64,000 bases of DNA. It comes from Paractinoplanes abujensis (GTDB lineage Bacteria > Actinomycetota > Actinomycetes > Mycobacteriales > Micromonosporaceae). This document shows positions 27,240 through 35,645 of this stretch, one piece after another (within the stretch, counting starts at the first letter, position 1; each line of letters starts with the position of its first letter). The translations under genes and the position numbers were made by a program. The notes under the pieces are model-generated. The model searched no databases, was not told the DNA's origin, and saw only the letters and a program-made list of their open reading frames with translations. The DNA lies in the NCBI RefSeq assembly GCF_014204895.1, contig NZ_JACHMF010000001.1:6014001-6078000 (forward strand), in the 5' to 3' direction.

Positions 27240-27920
27240 TCAGGAACGGGAGCGACGGAGGTAGGCGTAGATGGTCAGGGCGGCGGTGCACCAGACAGTG
27301 GCCCACAGGGTGAGCAGGGCCAGCGTTGCCGCGGACGGGGTGGTGTCGGGGGTGAGGGCGCGTGCCGTGGCCATGACAGGCGGGACCAACCACGGCAGGA
27401 AGGAGCCCTGCAAGCCCAGCACGACCACGAGGACGGCCGCGGTGACGAGCACGGCCACGCCGTTGCGGACGCCGCGCGTGACGGCCCGGCTGGCCAGGGC
27501 GCCGATCGCGACGGCGGGTGGCACGGCCAGCAGGTGGGCCAGTATGCCGAGCAGGGTGCCGGAGAGCACGGGCTTCTCGGTGTCGATGCCGTGGAACAGC
27601 CAGGGTGCGCCCATTGCGAGGGCGCAGACGATCAGCGACAGCGCGGCGGCGGCCAGCAGACCGGCTGCGGCTTCGGCGCGGGCGCCCACTGCCACGCGGG
27701 CCAGGCGGCGCTGCCCGTCGGGCTCGGTGTCGAGCAGCAGCTTCGACTGCCAGGCGAGCACGGGGAAAAGCGCGGCGGCGGAATACCCGTAGGCCACCGC
27801 CGCGGGCGACGCTCCCCCGCCGTAGATGACGCCCAGCACGACCAGCACGGCGATGGCGGGTGGGAGGATCCGGCCGCCGCGGAGGAGGGCGGCCAGACGC
27901 ATCCGGATCAGGGCGTTCAT
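27240..27920 (-). CDS. ABC-2 type transporter permease
   Basis: A 226-residue membrane protein with about six hydrophobic segments (e.g. ILPPAIAVLVVLGVIYGGG, GLLAAAALSLIVCALAMGAP, AVLVTAAVLVVVLGLQGSF). Its start overlaps the ATPase stop by four bases, so the two form one exporter. It ends where the 43-bp array begins. Substrate unknown. The position between rplA and rplJ is unusual for the rif cluster. Confidence 0.85.
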   Translation of the reverse strand: MNALIRMRLAALLRGGRILPPAIAVLVVLGVIYGGGASPAAVAYGYSAAALFPVLAWQSKLLLDTEPDGQRRLARVAVGARAEAAAGLLAAAALSLIVCALAMGAPWLFHGIDTEKPVLSGTLLGILAHLLAVPPAVAIGALASRAVTRGVRNGVAVLVTAAVLVVVLGLQGSFLPWLVPPVMATARALTPDTTPSAATLALLTLWATVWCTAALTIYAYLRRSRS

Positions 27921-28816
27921 CGGGCGTCACCGGAGCTCACGTCGCGGACGCCCAGGACGGCGTGGCCTTGGGCCCGCAGCCGGACCACGGCCTCGTCGGC
28001 GGCGGCGCGCGGGACGGAGATCTCGATGACGACCTCGTCGCGGCCGGGAGAGGCCGGGGCCGGCGAACCAGACGGCGCGGGCAGAGCCGACGGAGCAGGC
28101 AGGGCCGACGGAGCAGGCACGGCCGACGGAGCCGCCGGGGAGGAAGGAGCAGGCAGGGCGGACGGAGCAGGCGGAGCCGGCGGGGCTGGGGCCGGCGGGG
28201 CTGGAGCAGGCGGGGCTGGGGCCGGTTCGACGGTGGCGTCGGTGACCGACCAGTGGGTCGCGCCGGGGAGGGCGGCTATCTCGCCACGGTGGTCGCTGAC
28301 CAGCACCATGGCGCCGGTGGCGGTGACCTCGGCGACGATCTCGGGGATCAGGGTGCGGGCCGCGGCGTCCAGGCCCTCCCACGGCTCGTCGAGAATGAGC
28401 AGGCCGGGCCGGGCGATAAGGGCCTGGGCCAGGCCGACTTTCTGGGCGGTGCCCTTGGAAAGGTCGCTCAGGCGGGTGCCGGTGTGGCCGGTCAGCAGCA
28501 GGCGCTCGATCCACTCGTCGGCCCGGGCGGGGGCGTGGCCGCGCAGCGTGGCCATTCGGTGCAGGTAGTCGCCCGCGGTGAACGGCTGGTCGGCCGGGAA
28601 GCGCTCGGGCACCCAGCCCACGATCGGCGGGCGGTCGCGCACGGCGCCGCGTCGGGGGCGGAGGACGCCCGCGGCCAGCTGGAGCAGCGTGGATTTGCCG
28701 GCGCCGTTGCGGCCCAGCACGACCACCGTCTGGCCCGGCTCGACGACGGCGTCGACCGCGCGGAGCGTCCAGTCGGCTCGGCGGCCGTAGCGGAACCACA
28801 CCCCGTCGAAACGCAC
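27917..28816 (-). CDS. ABC transporter ATP-binding protein with Pro/Ala linker and C-terminal domain
   Basis: The 299 residues contain Walker A GRNGAGKST (about 36-44), a signature LSKGTAQKV (about 117-125, a variant of LSGGQ), Walker B LLILDEP and the H-loop SDHRG. After the ATPase comes a low-complexity run of PAPP and APSALP repeats (about 195-255) and a short C-terminal domain (DEVVIEISVP...) of unknown role that resembles a small ACT-like or regulatory fold only by composition. Partner of the permease at 27240. Confidence 0.88.
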   Translation of the reverse strand: MRFDGVWFRYGRRADWTLRAVDAVVEPGQTVVVLGRNGAGKSTLLQLAAGVLRPRRGAVRDRPPIVGWVPERFPADQPFTAGDYLHRMATLRGHAPARADEWIERLLLTGHTGTRLSDLSKGTAQKVGLAQALIARPGLLILDEPWEGLDAAARTLIPEIVAEVTATGAMVLVSDHRGEIAALPGATHWSVTDATVEPAPAPPAPAPPAPAPPAPPAPSALPAPSSPAAPSAVPAPSALPAPSALPAPSGSPAPASPGRDEVVIEISVPRAAADEAVVRLRAQGHAVLGVRDVSSGDAR

Positions 28817-28836
28817 GGGCGAACTTTGCCACAGAA

Positions 28837-28864
28837 AAGCCCCCGGGGATGTCCCCGGGGGCTT
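28837..28864 (-). terminator. Terminator after rplA
   Basis: AAGCCCCCGGGG-ATGT-CCCCGGGGGCTT, a 12-pair stem. On the minus strand CTTTTCTG follows, a fair U tract. It separates rplA from the ABC transporter. Confidence 0.85.
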
Positions 28865-28878
28865 CGCTGAAGCAGTGA

Positions 28879-29589
28879 TCAGGCCTCGGCGTTGGTCAGG
28901 CCCTTGACCACGTTGGGGTCGACCGGCACGCCGGGGCCCATGGTGGTGGTGACGGTGACCTTCTTGAGGTACTTGCCCTTGGCCGCGGACGGCTTGGCCC
29001 GCAGCACCTCGTCGAGCACGGCGGCGTAGTTGTCGGTCAGCTGCTCCGGCGTGAACGACGCCTTGCCGATGATCAGGTGCAGGTTCGAGTGCTTGTCGAC
29101 CCGGAACGTGATCTTGCCGCCCTTGATCTCGTTGACGGCCTTGGTCACGTCCATGGTGACGGTGCCGGTCTTCGGGTTGGGCATGAGACCACGCGGGCCG
29201 AGGATGCGGGCGATCCGACCGATCTTGGCCATCTGGTCGGGGGTGGCGATCGCGGCGTCGAAGTCGAGCCAGCCACCCTGGATGCGGGCGACGAGCTCGT
29301 CGGTGCCGACCTCGTCGGCGCCGGCCGCGACGGCCTCCTCGGCCTTCGCGCCCTGGGCGAAGACGATCACGCGGGCGGTCTTGCCGGTGCCGTGGGGCAG
29401 GTTGACCGTGCCGCGGACCATCTGGTCGGCCTTACGCGGGTCGACGCCGAGACGCATGGCGACCTCGACGGTGGCGTCGAACTTGGTCGGGCTGGTCTCC
29501 TTGGCGATCTTGATCGCCTCGGCCGGCTCGTACAGCTTGTTCGGGTCGATCTGCTCGGCGCCCTTGCGGTAGCCCTTGCTGCGCTGCAT
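28879..29589 (-). CDS. rplA: 50S ribosomal protein L1
   Basis: L1 forms the mobile E-site stalk. The 236 residues contain the signature [22 protein letters not shown]. It begins [13 protein letters not shown]. It directly follows nusG; the rplK gene that normally precedes it is absent. Confidence 0.98.
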   Translation of the reverse strand: MQRSKGYRKGAEQIDPNKLYEPAEAIKIAKETSPTKFDATVEVAMRLGVDPRKADQMVRGTVNLPHGTGKTARVIVFAQGAKAEEAVAAGADEVGTDELVARIQGGWLDFDAAIATPDQMAKIGRIARILGPRGLMPNPKTGTVTMDVTKAVNEIKGGKITFRVDKHSNLHLIIGKASFTPEQLTDNYAAVLDEVLRAKPSAAKGKYLKKVTVTTTMGPGVPVDPNVVKGLTNAEA

Positions 29590-29652
29590 TTCACTTACTC
29601 CTGTGTGGTAGATGGCGGGCCTCGTCGCGAGGCCCTCCCACTGACGTGCTTG
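29590..29652 (-). other. nusG-rplA junction lacking rplK, with hairpin
   Basis: Only 63 bases separate nusG from rplA, and they hold the rplA ribosome-binding site (GAGTAAG-like) and a GGGCCTCG-TCG-CGAGGCCC hairpin at 29617-29635. The about 430-base rplK gene (L11) expected here in nearly all bacteria is not present, whole or broken. Confidence 0.85.
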
Positions 29653-30453
29653 TCAGATCTTGGCGACCTGGTTGAAGTTCAGTTCCACCGGCGTCTCACG
29701 GCCGAAGATGGAGACCAGAACCTTCAACTTCTGCTGGTCGGCATTGATTTCGCTGATCGAGGCGGGCAGCGAGGCGAACGCGCCGTCGGTGACCGTGACC
29801 GAGTCGCCGACCTCGAAGTCGAGCACCTTGACCTCGGGCTTGACCTTCTTCTCCTCCTGCTCGACCGCGGGCGCCAGCCACTTCAGCACCTCGTCGAGCG
29901 AGAGCGGGGCGGGGCGGTCGACGCGGTCGGTCGCACCCACGAAGCCGGTCACTCCGGGCGTGTTGCGAACACAGGAGTACGACTCGGGGGACAGATCCAT
30001 CCGAACGAGGATGTAGCCCGGGAAAACCTTGTTGTTGACCTGGAGGCGCTTGCCGTTCTTGACCTCGACCTCTTCGCGGGTCGGCACCTCGACCTGGAAG
30101 ATGAAGTCCTCCATGTCGAGGCTGGTGATGCGGGTCTCGAGGTTGGTCTTGACCTTGTTCTCGTAGCCCGCGTAGGAGTGCACGACGTACCAGTCGCCGG
30201 GCGCATAGCGCAGCTTCTGCCGCAGCTCCTGCACCGGGTCGAAGTCTTCGTCGTCCTCGGCTGCGGAGGAGCCCCCGGCTGCGGAGGAGTCCTCGACCGC
30301 GGAGGAATCCTCGACCGCCGGGGCCGCGGGCTCCTGCGGCTCGGTCGCCTCGTCCTGCGGCTCAGCGGCCTCGACCGACTCGTCGTTGTCCGCCGTGGCC
30401 ACCGACGACTGCTCGTCGACGGACTGCGCGGTCTCGTCGTCGTACTCAGGCAC
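29653..30453 (-). CDS. nusG: Transcription termination/antitermination factor NusG
   Basis: NusG links RNA polymerase to the ribosome or Rho. It has 266 residues: an acidic N-terminal extension (about 1-85) with repeated VEDSSA/AEDD units, the NGN domain ([20 protein letters not shown]) and a C-terminal KOW domain ([17 protein letters not shown]). The long acidic extension is usual in actinobacteria; here its repeats are also visible in the DNA near 30250-30320. Confidence 0.97.
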   Translation of the reverse strand: MPEYDDETAQSVDEQSSVATADNDESVEAAEPQDEATEPQEPAAPAVEDSSAVEDSSAAGGSSAAEDDEDFDPVQELRQKLRYAPGDWYVVHSYAGYENKVKTNLETRITSLDMEDFIFQVEVPTREEVEVKNGKRLQVNNKVFPGYILVRMDLSPESYSCVRNTPGVTGFVGATDRVDRPAPLSLDEVLKWLAPAVEQEEKKVKPEVKVLDFEVGDSVTVTDGAFASLPASISEINADQQKLKVLVSIFGRETPVELNFNQVAKI

Positions 30454-30492
30454 GCTCGCTCACTTCCAGCTATGTCTTCTCAAACTGCGGGG

Positions 30493-30855
30493 TCAGCCGC
30501 CGAACGCCCAGAGGATGGCCTTGCCCAGGCCGAGGTCCAGCAGGCCGACGATGGTGGTCATGACCGCCACGAAGACGATCACGATCGTCGTGTAGGTCAG
30601 CAGTTCCTTGCGCGTGGGCCAGATGACCTTACGCAGTTCGCTGACGACCTCACGGAAGAATCCGCCGATGCGCCCGAAGAAGCCGGACCGGCGGACCTCC
30701 TTCTTCGGCTTCGCCGAGCGCTCGGCGACGGCGGTGCCGCCCCGGCCTACCGGCTCGTCGCCGTCGGTCGCGTCCTTGTCGTCCTCGACGGCGTCGTCGA
30801 ACACCTCGTCGTCGGCAGGGTCGCCGGCGTCACCGGGTCGGTTCCTGTCGGCCAT
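30493..30855 (-). CDS. secE: Preprotein translocase subunit SecE
   Basis: A 120-residue protein with a long charged acidic N-terminus and one C-terminal membrane helix (TTIVIVFVAVMTTIVGLLDLGL) preceded by the conserved amphipathic segment REVVSELRKVIWPTRKELLTYT. It is 39 bases upstream of nusG. ATG at 30855 follows AGGGCGCC. Confidence 0.96.
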   Translation of the reverse strand: MADRNRPGDAGDPADDEVFDDAVEDDKDATDGDEPVGRGGTAVAERSAKPKKEVRRSGFFGRIGGFFREVVSELRKVIWPTRKELLTYTTIVIVFVAVMTTIVGLLDLGLGKAILWAFGG

Positions 30856-30962
30856 GGCGCCCTACTTCCGTCATCGGTGGTGGGGGTCCCCTGTCGGCGC
30901 TCGTCACGGGCGCGGAGGTCGTGCGGACCGCGCACCGGGCGGGCACGTCTAGGAGGGTTGCG

Positions 30963-31035
<73 letters not shown>

Positions 31036-31142
31036 GTGCGAGGCAACTGAAACCCCGTCCCAGGCAGGCTGGTCCGGGGGTCATTGCCCCACGGCGCACC
31101 AGTGTACGGGTTCACACCGGGTTCGCCCAACCCGGGCTCGCC

Positions 31143-31538
31143 CTACCTCTTACGGATGGTCGCCTGGGCCATGGAAAGCACCTTCTCGCCCTGGCAGGTG
31201 GCGGTCAGGGCGAGCTTGGTGTGGCCCTCGTCGGTGGTCCCTTTCACCGTGGCGGTGACGACCACCTCGGTACCCTCGTCGGTGTCGGGCACCGGCACCG
31301 GGCGGGAGAAACGCACGTTGTACTCGACGACCGCGTCGGGCGCGCCGGCCCAGGCGGTGACGGCCCGGCCGACCAGGGCCATGGTGAACATGCCGTGCGC
31401 GATGACGCCGGGCAGGCCGACGCTCCGGGCGATCCGGTCGTTCCAGTGGATCGTGTTGAAGTCACCGGAGGCGCCCGCGTAGCGCACCAGGTCGGCCCGG
31501 GTGATCCGGAAGGTCTGCGGTTCCAGCGTGTCGCTCAC
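31143..31538 (-). CDS. hadB: MaoC-like (R)-hydratase, HadB type
   Basis: A 131-residue hot-dog-fold protein. GTG at 31538 overlaps the upstream stop by four bases (GTGA). The hydratase signature is present: DFNTIHWNDRIARSVGLPG with catalytic Asp26/His31-type residues, then HGMFTMALVGR. In mycobacteria HadAB dehydrates 3-hydroxyacyl-ACP in FAS-II; the same function here is inferred. A longer reading frame upstream belongs to another frame of hadA. Confidence 0.88.
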   Translation of the reverse strand: MSDTLEPQTFRITRADLVRYAGASGDFNTIHWNDRIARSVGLPGVIAHGMFTMALVGRAVTAWAGAPDAVVEYNVRFSRPVPVPDTDEGTEVVVTATVKGTTDEGHTKLALTATCQGEKVLSMAQATIRKR

Positions 31539-31981
31539 TCGGCGCCCCTCTGCACAAGCTTGGACCAGACGGTGACCACCGGCTCGCCGGCGACCGTGGT
31601 GACCTCGGTGCGGGTCGTCAGGAAGTCGTGCCCGCCCCGGGAGGTGATGTCGTCGACCGAGTTGACGCAGACCAGCTCGTCGCCGGCCACGACCGGGCGC
31701 TGGTACGAGAACTTCTGGTCGCCGTGCACGACCCGGCTGTAGTCGAGGCCGAGCGCCGGGTCCTCGATGATCTGCCGGCTGGCGGCCATGGTGATCACGA
31801 CGGGGAACGTGGGCGGGGCCACGACGTCGGGATAGCCGATGGCTCGGGCCGCCTCGGGGTCGTGGTAGGCGGCGTCGGCGGCGCCGATCGCGCGGGCGAA
31901 CTCGCGGATCTTCTCGCGACCGACCTGGTAGGGCTCGGTGGCCGGCCACGTGCGGCCGACGAAGGACTGATCCAGGGGCAT
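31535..31981 (-). CDS. hadA: MaoC N-terminal-like dehydratase subunit, HadA type
   Basis: A 148-residue FAS1-type dehydratase domain protein: MPLDQSFVGRTWPATEPYQVG then KIREFARAIG and VVAPPTFPVVITM. This subunit normally lacks the catalytic pair and binds the acyl chain while HadB supplies catalysis (known for the mycobacterial complex). It follows rpmG and is translationally coupled to hadB. Confidence 0.87.
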   Translation of the reverse strand: MPLDQSFVGRTWPATEPYQVGREKIREFARAIGAADAAYHDPEAARAIGYPDVVAPPTFPVVITMAASRQIIEDPALGLDYSRVVHGDQKFSYQRPVVAGDELVCVNSVDDITSRGGHDFLTTRTEVTTVAGEPVVTVWSKLVQRGAE

Positions 31982-32058
31982 GGCTAAGAAACTACTTGCC
32001 TTCGAACGACTCTGCGCCGCCCGGTCGGAACCGGACGGCGCAGGTGAAGTGCGAAAGA

Positions 32059-32226
32059 TCAGCGGGTCTCGCGGTGCAGGGTGTGCTTGCCGTCGCGCGG
32101 GCAGAACTTCTTCAGCTCGACCCGGTCCGGGTCGTTACGCCGGTTCTTCCGGGTGATGTAGTTCCGCTCCTTGCACTCCGTACAAGCCAAAGTGATCTTC
32201 GGACGGACGTCGGTCGCCTTGGCCAC
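32059..32226 (-). CDS. rpmG: 50S ribosomal protein L33, with incomplete zinc ribbon
   Basis: GTG at 32226 behind AGGAAGG gives 55 residues: (V)[17 protein letters not shown], then [14 protein letters not shown]. The first Cys pair CTEC is intact, but the second pair is CPRD in place of the usual CPxC, so one of four zinc ligands is an Asp. It is likely still a functional L33. It opens the rpmG-hadAB cluster. Confidence 0.95.
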   Translation of the reverse strand: MAKATDVRPKITLACTECKERNYITRKNRRNDPDRVELKKFCPRDGKHTLHRETR

Positions 32227-32266
32227 GACGGATTGCCTTCCTGCTAACGGGGTTTAACGACGCTCC

Positions 32267-32296
32267 AGATTACTTCATCGGAGCGCCGACATGCAA
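32267..32296 (-). promoter_or_regulatory. Candidate rpmG-hadAB promoter
   Basis: Minus strand TTGCAT (32296-32291), 18 bases, TAATCT (32272-32267). Transcription would start about 34 bases upstream of the rpmG GTG. Confidence 0.5.
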
Positions 32297-32329
32297 AGTG
32301 GGACCCCGGGTGGGATCCCTATTGCAAAG

Positions 32330-32402
32330 TAGCGGTGGCCGGACTTGAACCGGCGACACAGCGATTATGAGCCGCTTGCTCTGCCATCTGAGCTACACCG
32401 CC
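32330..32402 (-). tRNA. tRNA-Met (CAT), elongator type
   Basis: 73 nt; acceptor GGCGGTG/CACCGCT (one G-U), D arm GCTC/GAGC, anticodon loop CTCATAA, T arm GCCGG/CCGGC. The first acceptor pair exists and the anticodon stem lacks the three G-C pairs of initiators, so it is the elongator or a tRNA-Ile2 with lysidine; the sequence alone does not decide fully. Confidence 0.93.
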
Positions 32403-32449
32403 AGAGCCAGGCTCAAGTCCATCGCCTGAGGCGGGAACGAACCCGGTAG

Positions 32450-32522
32450 AGCCCCCTTACGGAATCGAACCGTAGACCTTCTCCTTACCATGGAGACGCT
32501 CTGCCGACTGAGCTAAGGGGGC
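32450..32522 (-). tRNA. tRNA-Thr (GGT)
   Basis: 73 nt; acceptor GCCCCCT/AGGGGGC, anticodon stem TCTCC/GGAGA, loop ATGGTAA with anticodon GGT, T loop TTCGATT, discriminator T. It lies 47 bases upstream of tRNA-Met and is probably cotranscribed with it. Confidence 0.96.
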
Positions 32523-32616
32523 TTGCGCGCGATCGCTCGCTTGGTGCGCAGGGAGAAGCTTACACGGCCCCGGGCAGGGGGTGAAATCGACTCCCCCAAA
32601 CCCGTGTCGCCGCAGG

Positions 32617-35151
32617 TCAGATCACGGCTCGAAGCCTTCTGACCTCACCCGCGTCGGTGGTCGCGGGCTCGGTCTGCGCGCTGAACCAGGCCTCGAGCCG
32701 CTCGTACGGCAGAGGGCGGCTGAACAGGTAACCCTGGCCGATCTCGCAGCCCATCTCCTCCAGCAGATCGAGGGTGAGTTCGCTCTCGACGCCCTCGGCC
32801 ACCACCGTGAGGCCGAACTCCCGGGCCAGGCTGATCACCGCGCGGACGATCGCCAGGTCGCCGGTGTCGGTCGCCATGCCCTGCACGAAGCTGTCATCGA
32901 TCTTGACCTCCTGCACCGGCCACTGCCGCAGATAGGACAGTGACGACGCGCCGGTGCCGAAGTCGTCGACGCTGAGCTTGACCCCGAGATCGCGCAGGCG
33001 ATAGAGGGTGGGCAGCACGCGCTCGATGTCGTTGAGCATGCCCGGCTCAGAGATCTCGAAGGTGACCTGGGCCGCGGCCACGCCGTACTGCTCGAGCAGC
33101 GTGGCGACCTGGTCGGGGAAGCGCGAGTCGAGCAGCGTACGGACCGACAAGTTGACCGCGATCGAGAGCGGACGGTCCTGATCGGCCCATTCCCGGCAGC
33201 GCCGCAGGCCCTCGGTGAGCACCACCTCGGTCAGCCGGGACAACTGACCGGTGTGCTCGGCCACGGCCACGAAGTCTTCCGGGGCCACCTCACCCTGCGC
33301 CGGGTGCTGCCAGCGGGCCAGGCACTCGACGCCGACGAGATGCCGGTCGGTCAGCGTGACCTTGGGCTGGAAGTAGACGTCGAGGGCGCCGTTGTCGAGA
33401 GCCGTACGCAGGTCGGCCGCGATGCCCAGGCGGCGCACGGCGCGGGACTCGAGCGCGGGGTGGAAGAGCTGCACCCCGTACGGGAGGACCTTGGCCGCGT
33501 TGCCCGCGAGCTCGGCCCGCTGCAGGAGCATCTCGGGATCGCCACCGTGGTCGGGGTAGACCGCCACGCCGACCGCGGTGTCGACGTCGAGGGTGAGCGT
33601 GCCGACCGTCATCGGGCCGCGCAGCTGCTCGCGCATCTCGGTGGCCAGCTGGACGGTGGCGTCGGTGCTCTCGGCGCGCAACGTCACCACGAACTCGTCG
33701 CCGCCGATCCGCCCGACCAGCGCGCCCGGCCCGGCGATGGACCGCAGCCGACCAGCCACCTCGGCCAGCAGCTTGTCGCCGGCGGCGTGGCCCATCGATT
33801 CGTTGACGTCGCGCTGCCCGTCCACGTCGAAGAGCAGGACCGCGACTACTTCGTCCTCGGCGCGCACCTTGACCGACTCGGCCAGCGCGTCGGTGACCCG
33901 GCGGCGGTTGGGCATGGCGGTCAGCCGGTCGTGGTAGGCGTCGTAGAGCAGCCGGTCGACCAGGCGTCCGTTCTCGACCGCGGCGGCGGCGTGGGTGGCG
34001 ATCGTCTCGAGCACTTGGATGTCGGCCGGGCGGAACGACCGCGCGTCGCCGAGCCGGTTCACCACCTCGAGCGTGCCGATCGTCGTCTGCCCCGACCGCA
34101 GCGGGACGATCAGAACGTCCTTGATCTTCGAGTCGCGCAGCGGCTTGCGCAGGTCCTGGGTCTCGACGAAGCTCGGGCCGACGGCGAGCGCGCCGCCCCC
34201 GGCCACCGCCCGCTCCCGCACCGAGGCCGGCGTCGGGGAGATGTCGAGCAGGCCTTTGTTCTCCACCCGCGCGGTGAGCAGGACCTCGGGATGCCGGTCC
34301 TGCGGGGCGAGCCAGAGGGTGGCGTATTCCGAGCGCATCAGCGCCTGGACCCGGCCGAGCAGCACGTCGGGCAGGCCCGCGCCGTCGCTCGCCTCGCGGA
34401 CGGCCTTGGTCAGCTCGTAGACCTCGGCCAGCGTGCGGTGCTGGCGGAAGAACTCGGCGAACGAGCGCAGGATCAGGATGAGCGCGCCGACGAGCAGCGC
34501 CAGCAGCACGGCCGACCAGTGCGTGGCCTCGAACGCGACCAGGAAGATCAGGCCGATCACCACATTGATACTGGCGATGATCATGCCGGGCACGCCGCCC
34601 CGCAGGACGTCCTGACCGGCGCGCAGGCCCTGCACGACGGTCATGACCCCGGCGAAGCTGAAGACGTCGGTGGCCGTGTAGACGAGCAGCGCGCCGGCCA
34701 GGATGAGCCACGTCCGGGGGTCGCGGCCGTCGTAGTGCGGCAGGGCCGCGACGACGAGGGAGGCCAGCGTGATGCCGGCGGAGGCCTTGGCGACGTTGAA
34801 CCACAGCTTGGTCGGCGTGATCACGGCCGAGCGGATCACCTGCGTGATCAGGGTGGCGATGGCGACGACGGAGATCACCATGGCCGGCGGCAGGTAATAC
34901 AGCACCAGGACGAACGGGACCTCGACCAGCACGATGCCGTAAGCACTGCGGCGGATGACGACGTGGAAGACGCCGACGTAGACCAGCCCGATGCCGGCCA
35001 GCGCCAGCAGGCCCTCGGGCCAGTAGTCGTACCAATCGCGATCGGTGGCCCAGAAGACGGCGAAACACGCGAGCGTGAAGGCGGCAAGCGGGCCGGTCAC
35101 CAGCCATGCGTACTGGGCGGAGCGCGGCCGCGCTCGCGGGCGCTCGGCCAT
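32617..35151 (-). CDS. Membrane-bound GGDEF-EAL protein (cyclic-di-GMP turnover) with GAF domain
   Basis: ATG at 35151 behind AAGGAG gives 844 residues. Residues about 15-235 hold seven or eight membrane helices; 250-395 a GAF-like domain; 405-560 a GGDEF domain with the exact GGDEF at 483-487 and no visible RxxD inhibitory site; 575-830 an EAL domain. The signature reads ECL at 609-611, but the catalytic Glu, DDFGTG (729-734), K750 and the late Glu in VVAEGVES are kept, so phosphodiesterase activity remains possible. It may make or degrade c-di-GMP in response to a ligand. Confidence 0.93.
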   Translation of the reverse strand: MAERPRARPRSAQYAWLVTGPLAAFTLACFAVFWATDRDWYDYWPEGLLALAGIGLVYVGVFHVVIRRSAYGIVLVEVPFVLVLYYLPPAMVISVVAIATLITQVIRSAVITPTKLWFNVAKASAGITLASLVVAALPHYDGRDPRTWLILAGALLVYTATDVFSFAGVMTVVQGLRAGQDVLRGGVPGMIIASINVVIGLIFLVAFEATHWSAVLLALLVGALILILRSFAEFFRQHRTLAEVYELTKAVREASDGAGLPDVLLGRVQALMRSEYATLWLAPQDRHPEVLLTARVENKGLLDISPTPASVRERAVAGGGALAVGPSFVETQDLRKPLRDSKIKDVLIVPLRSGQTTIGTLEVVNRLGDARSFRPADIQVLETIATHAAAAVENGRLVDRLLYDAYHDRLTAMPNRRRVTDALAESVKVRAEDEVVAVLLFDVDGQRDVNESMGHAAGDKLLAEVAGRLRSIAGPGALVGRIGGDEFVVTLRAESTDATVQLATEMREQLRGPMTVGTLTLDVDTAVGVAVYPDHGGDPEMLLQRAELAGNAAKVLPYGVQLFHPALESRAVRRLGIAADLRTALDNGALDVYFQPKVTLTDRHLVGVECLARWQHPAQGEVAPEDFVAVAEHTGQLSRLTEVVLTEGLRRCREWADQDRPLSIAVNLSVRTLLDSRFPDQVATLLEQYGVAAAQVTFEISEPGMLNDIERVLPTLYRLRDLGVKLSVDDFGTGASSLSYLRQWPVQEVKIDDSFVQGMATDTGDLAIVRAVISLAREFGLTVVAEGVESELTLDLLEEMGCEIGQGYLFSRPLPYERLEAWFSAQTEPATTDAGEVRRLRAVI

Positions 35152-35209
35152 CGCGCTCCTTGTCAGTCGGGCGTGCGGGTGACTCGACGGATCACGAAGG
35201 GGCGGACCC

Positions 35210-35383
35210 CTATTCCCACTCGAGGCCACCGTTTGTGGTCTGCACCGGGCCAGAGTTGTACGTGCGTGCGGCAGCGGAATTGAGCCCATCGGCGTCGCTC
35301 GTAGCCACAGCAGCCACACCGCCGAAGACGGCGGCGAGCACGAAAACCAAGCCGGCGAAACGGCCCAGCTTCCTCGCGATCAT
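35210..35383 (-). CDS. Small exported or membrane peptide (57 aa, unknown)
   Basis: ATG at 35383 follows GGAGATAAAC. The N-terminus MIARKLGRFAGLVFVLAAVFGGVAAVATSD looks like a signal peptide or a single membrane helix, and the remaining 28 residues are polar (LNSAAARTYNSGP, NGGLEWE). No family is recognised. It lies upstream of the GGDEF/EAL gene, 58 bases away, and could be cotranscribed. Confidence 0.6.
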   Translation of the reverse strand: MIARKLGRFAGLVFVLAAVFGGVAAVATSDADGLNSAAARTYNSGPVQTTNGGLEWE

Positions 35384-35596
35384 GTTTATCTCCTGCGCTT
35401 TTGTTACGCGTTCCGGTGGGGGGTTCCATGATGGTGCCACACGCGGTGTGCGACTGGCAGTGTCCGGCGGCGGGTCGAAACCGCACATGAGGAAATCCTG
35501 ACCGAACGGTTGAGCCACGCCCCCCTCGGTTACGCGCAAAATTGACGACTTTACGCCCGAAATATTGGGAGAAGTGAGGGCAATTCGCGTGGTCAA

Positions 35597-35630
35597 CGTC
35601 AGGTGATCTTGACGTCAAGCGCTCCTGACG
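35597..35630 (+). promoter_or_regulatory. Palindromic operator overlapping a promoter
   Basis: CGTCAGG...CTTGACGTCAAG...CCTGACG: an inner perfect 12-base palindrome flanked by a matching outer pair, 16-49 bases before the small HTH gene. TTGACG (35609-35614) in its centre, followed after 17 bases by CATGCT (35632-35637), could be the promoter, so the palindrome would overlap the -35. Confidence 0.5.
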
Positions 35631-35645
35631 CCATGCTCTCCCGCC

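Noticed and set aside
26785..27930. Minus-strand frame of 381 codons with repeated PAPAARPL units
   Set aside because: The apparent protein repeats arise from the DNA repeat array; the 3' portion overlaps the permease gene in a different frame.
26472..28568. Plus-strand open frame of 698 codons over the repeat array and ABC genes
   Set aside because: It reads through the 43-bp repeats and antisense to two clear ABC genes; its protein is Gly/Arg repeats with no domain.
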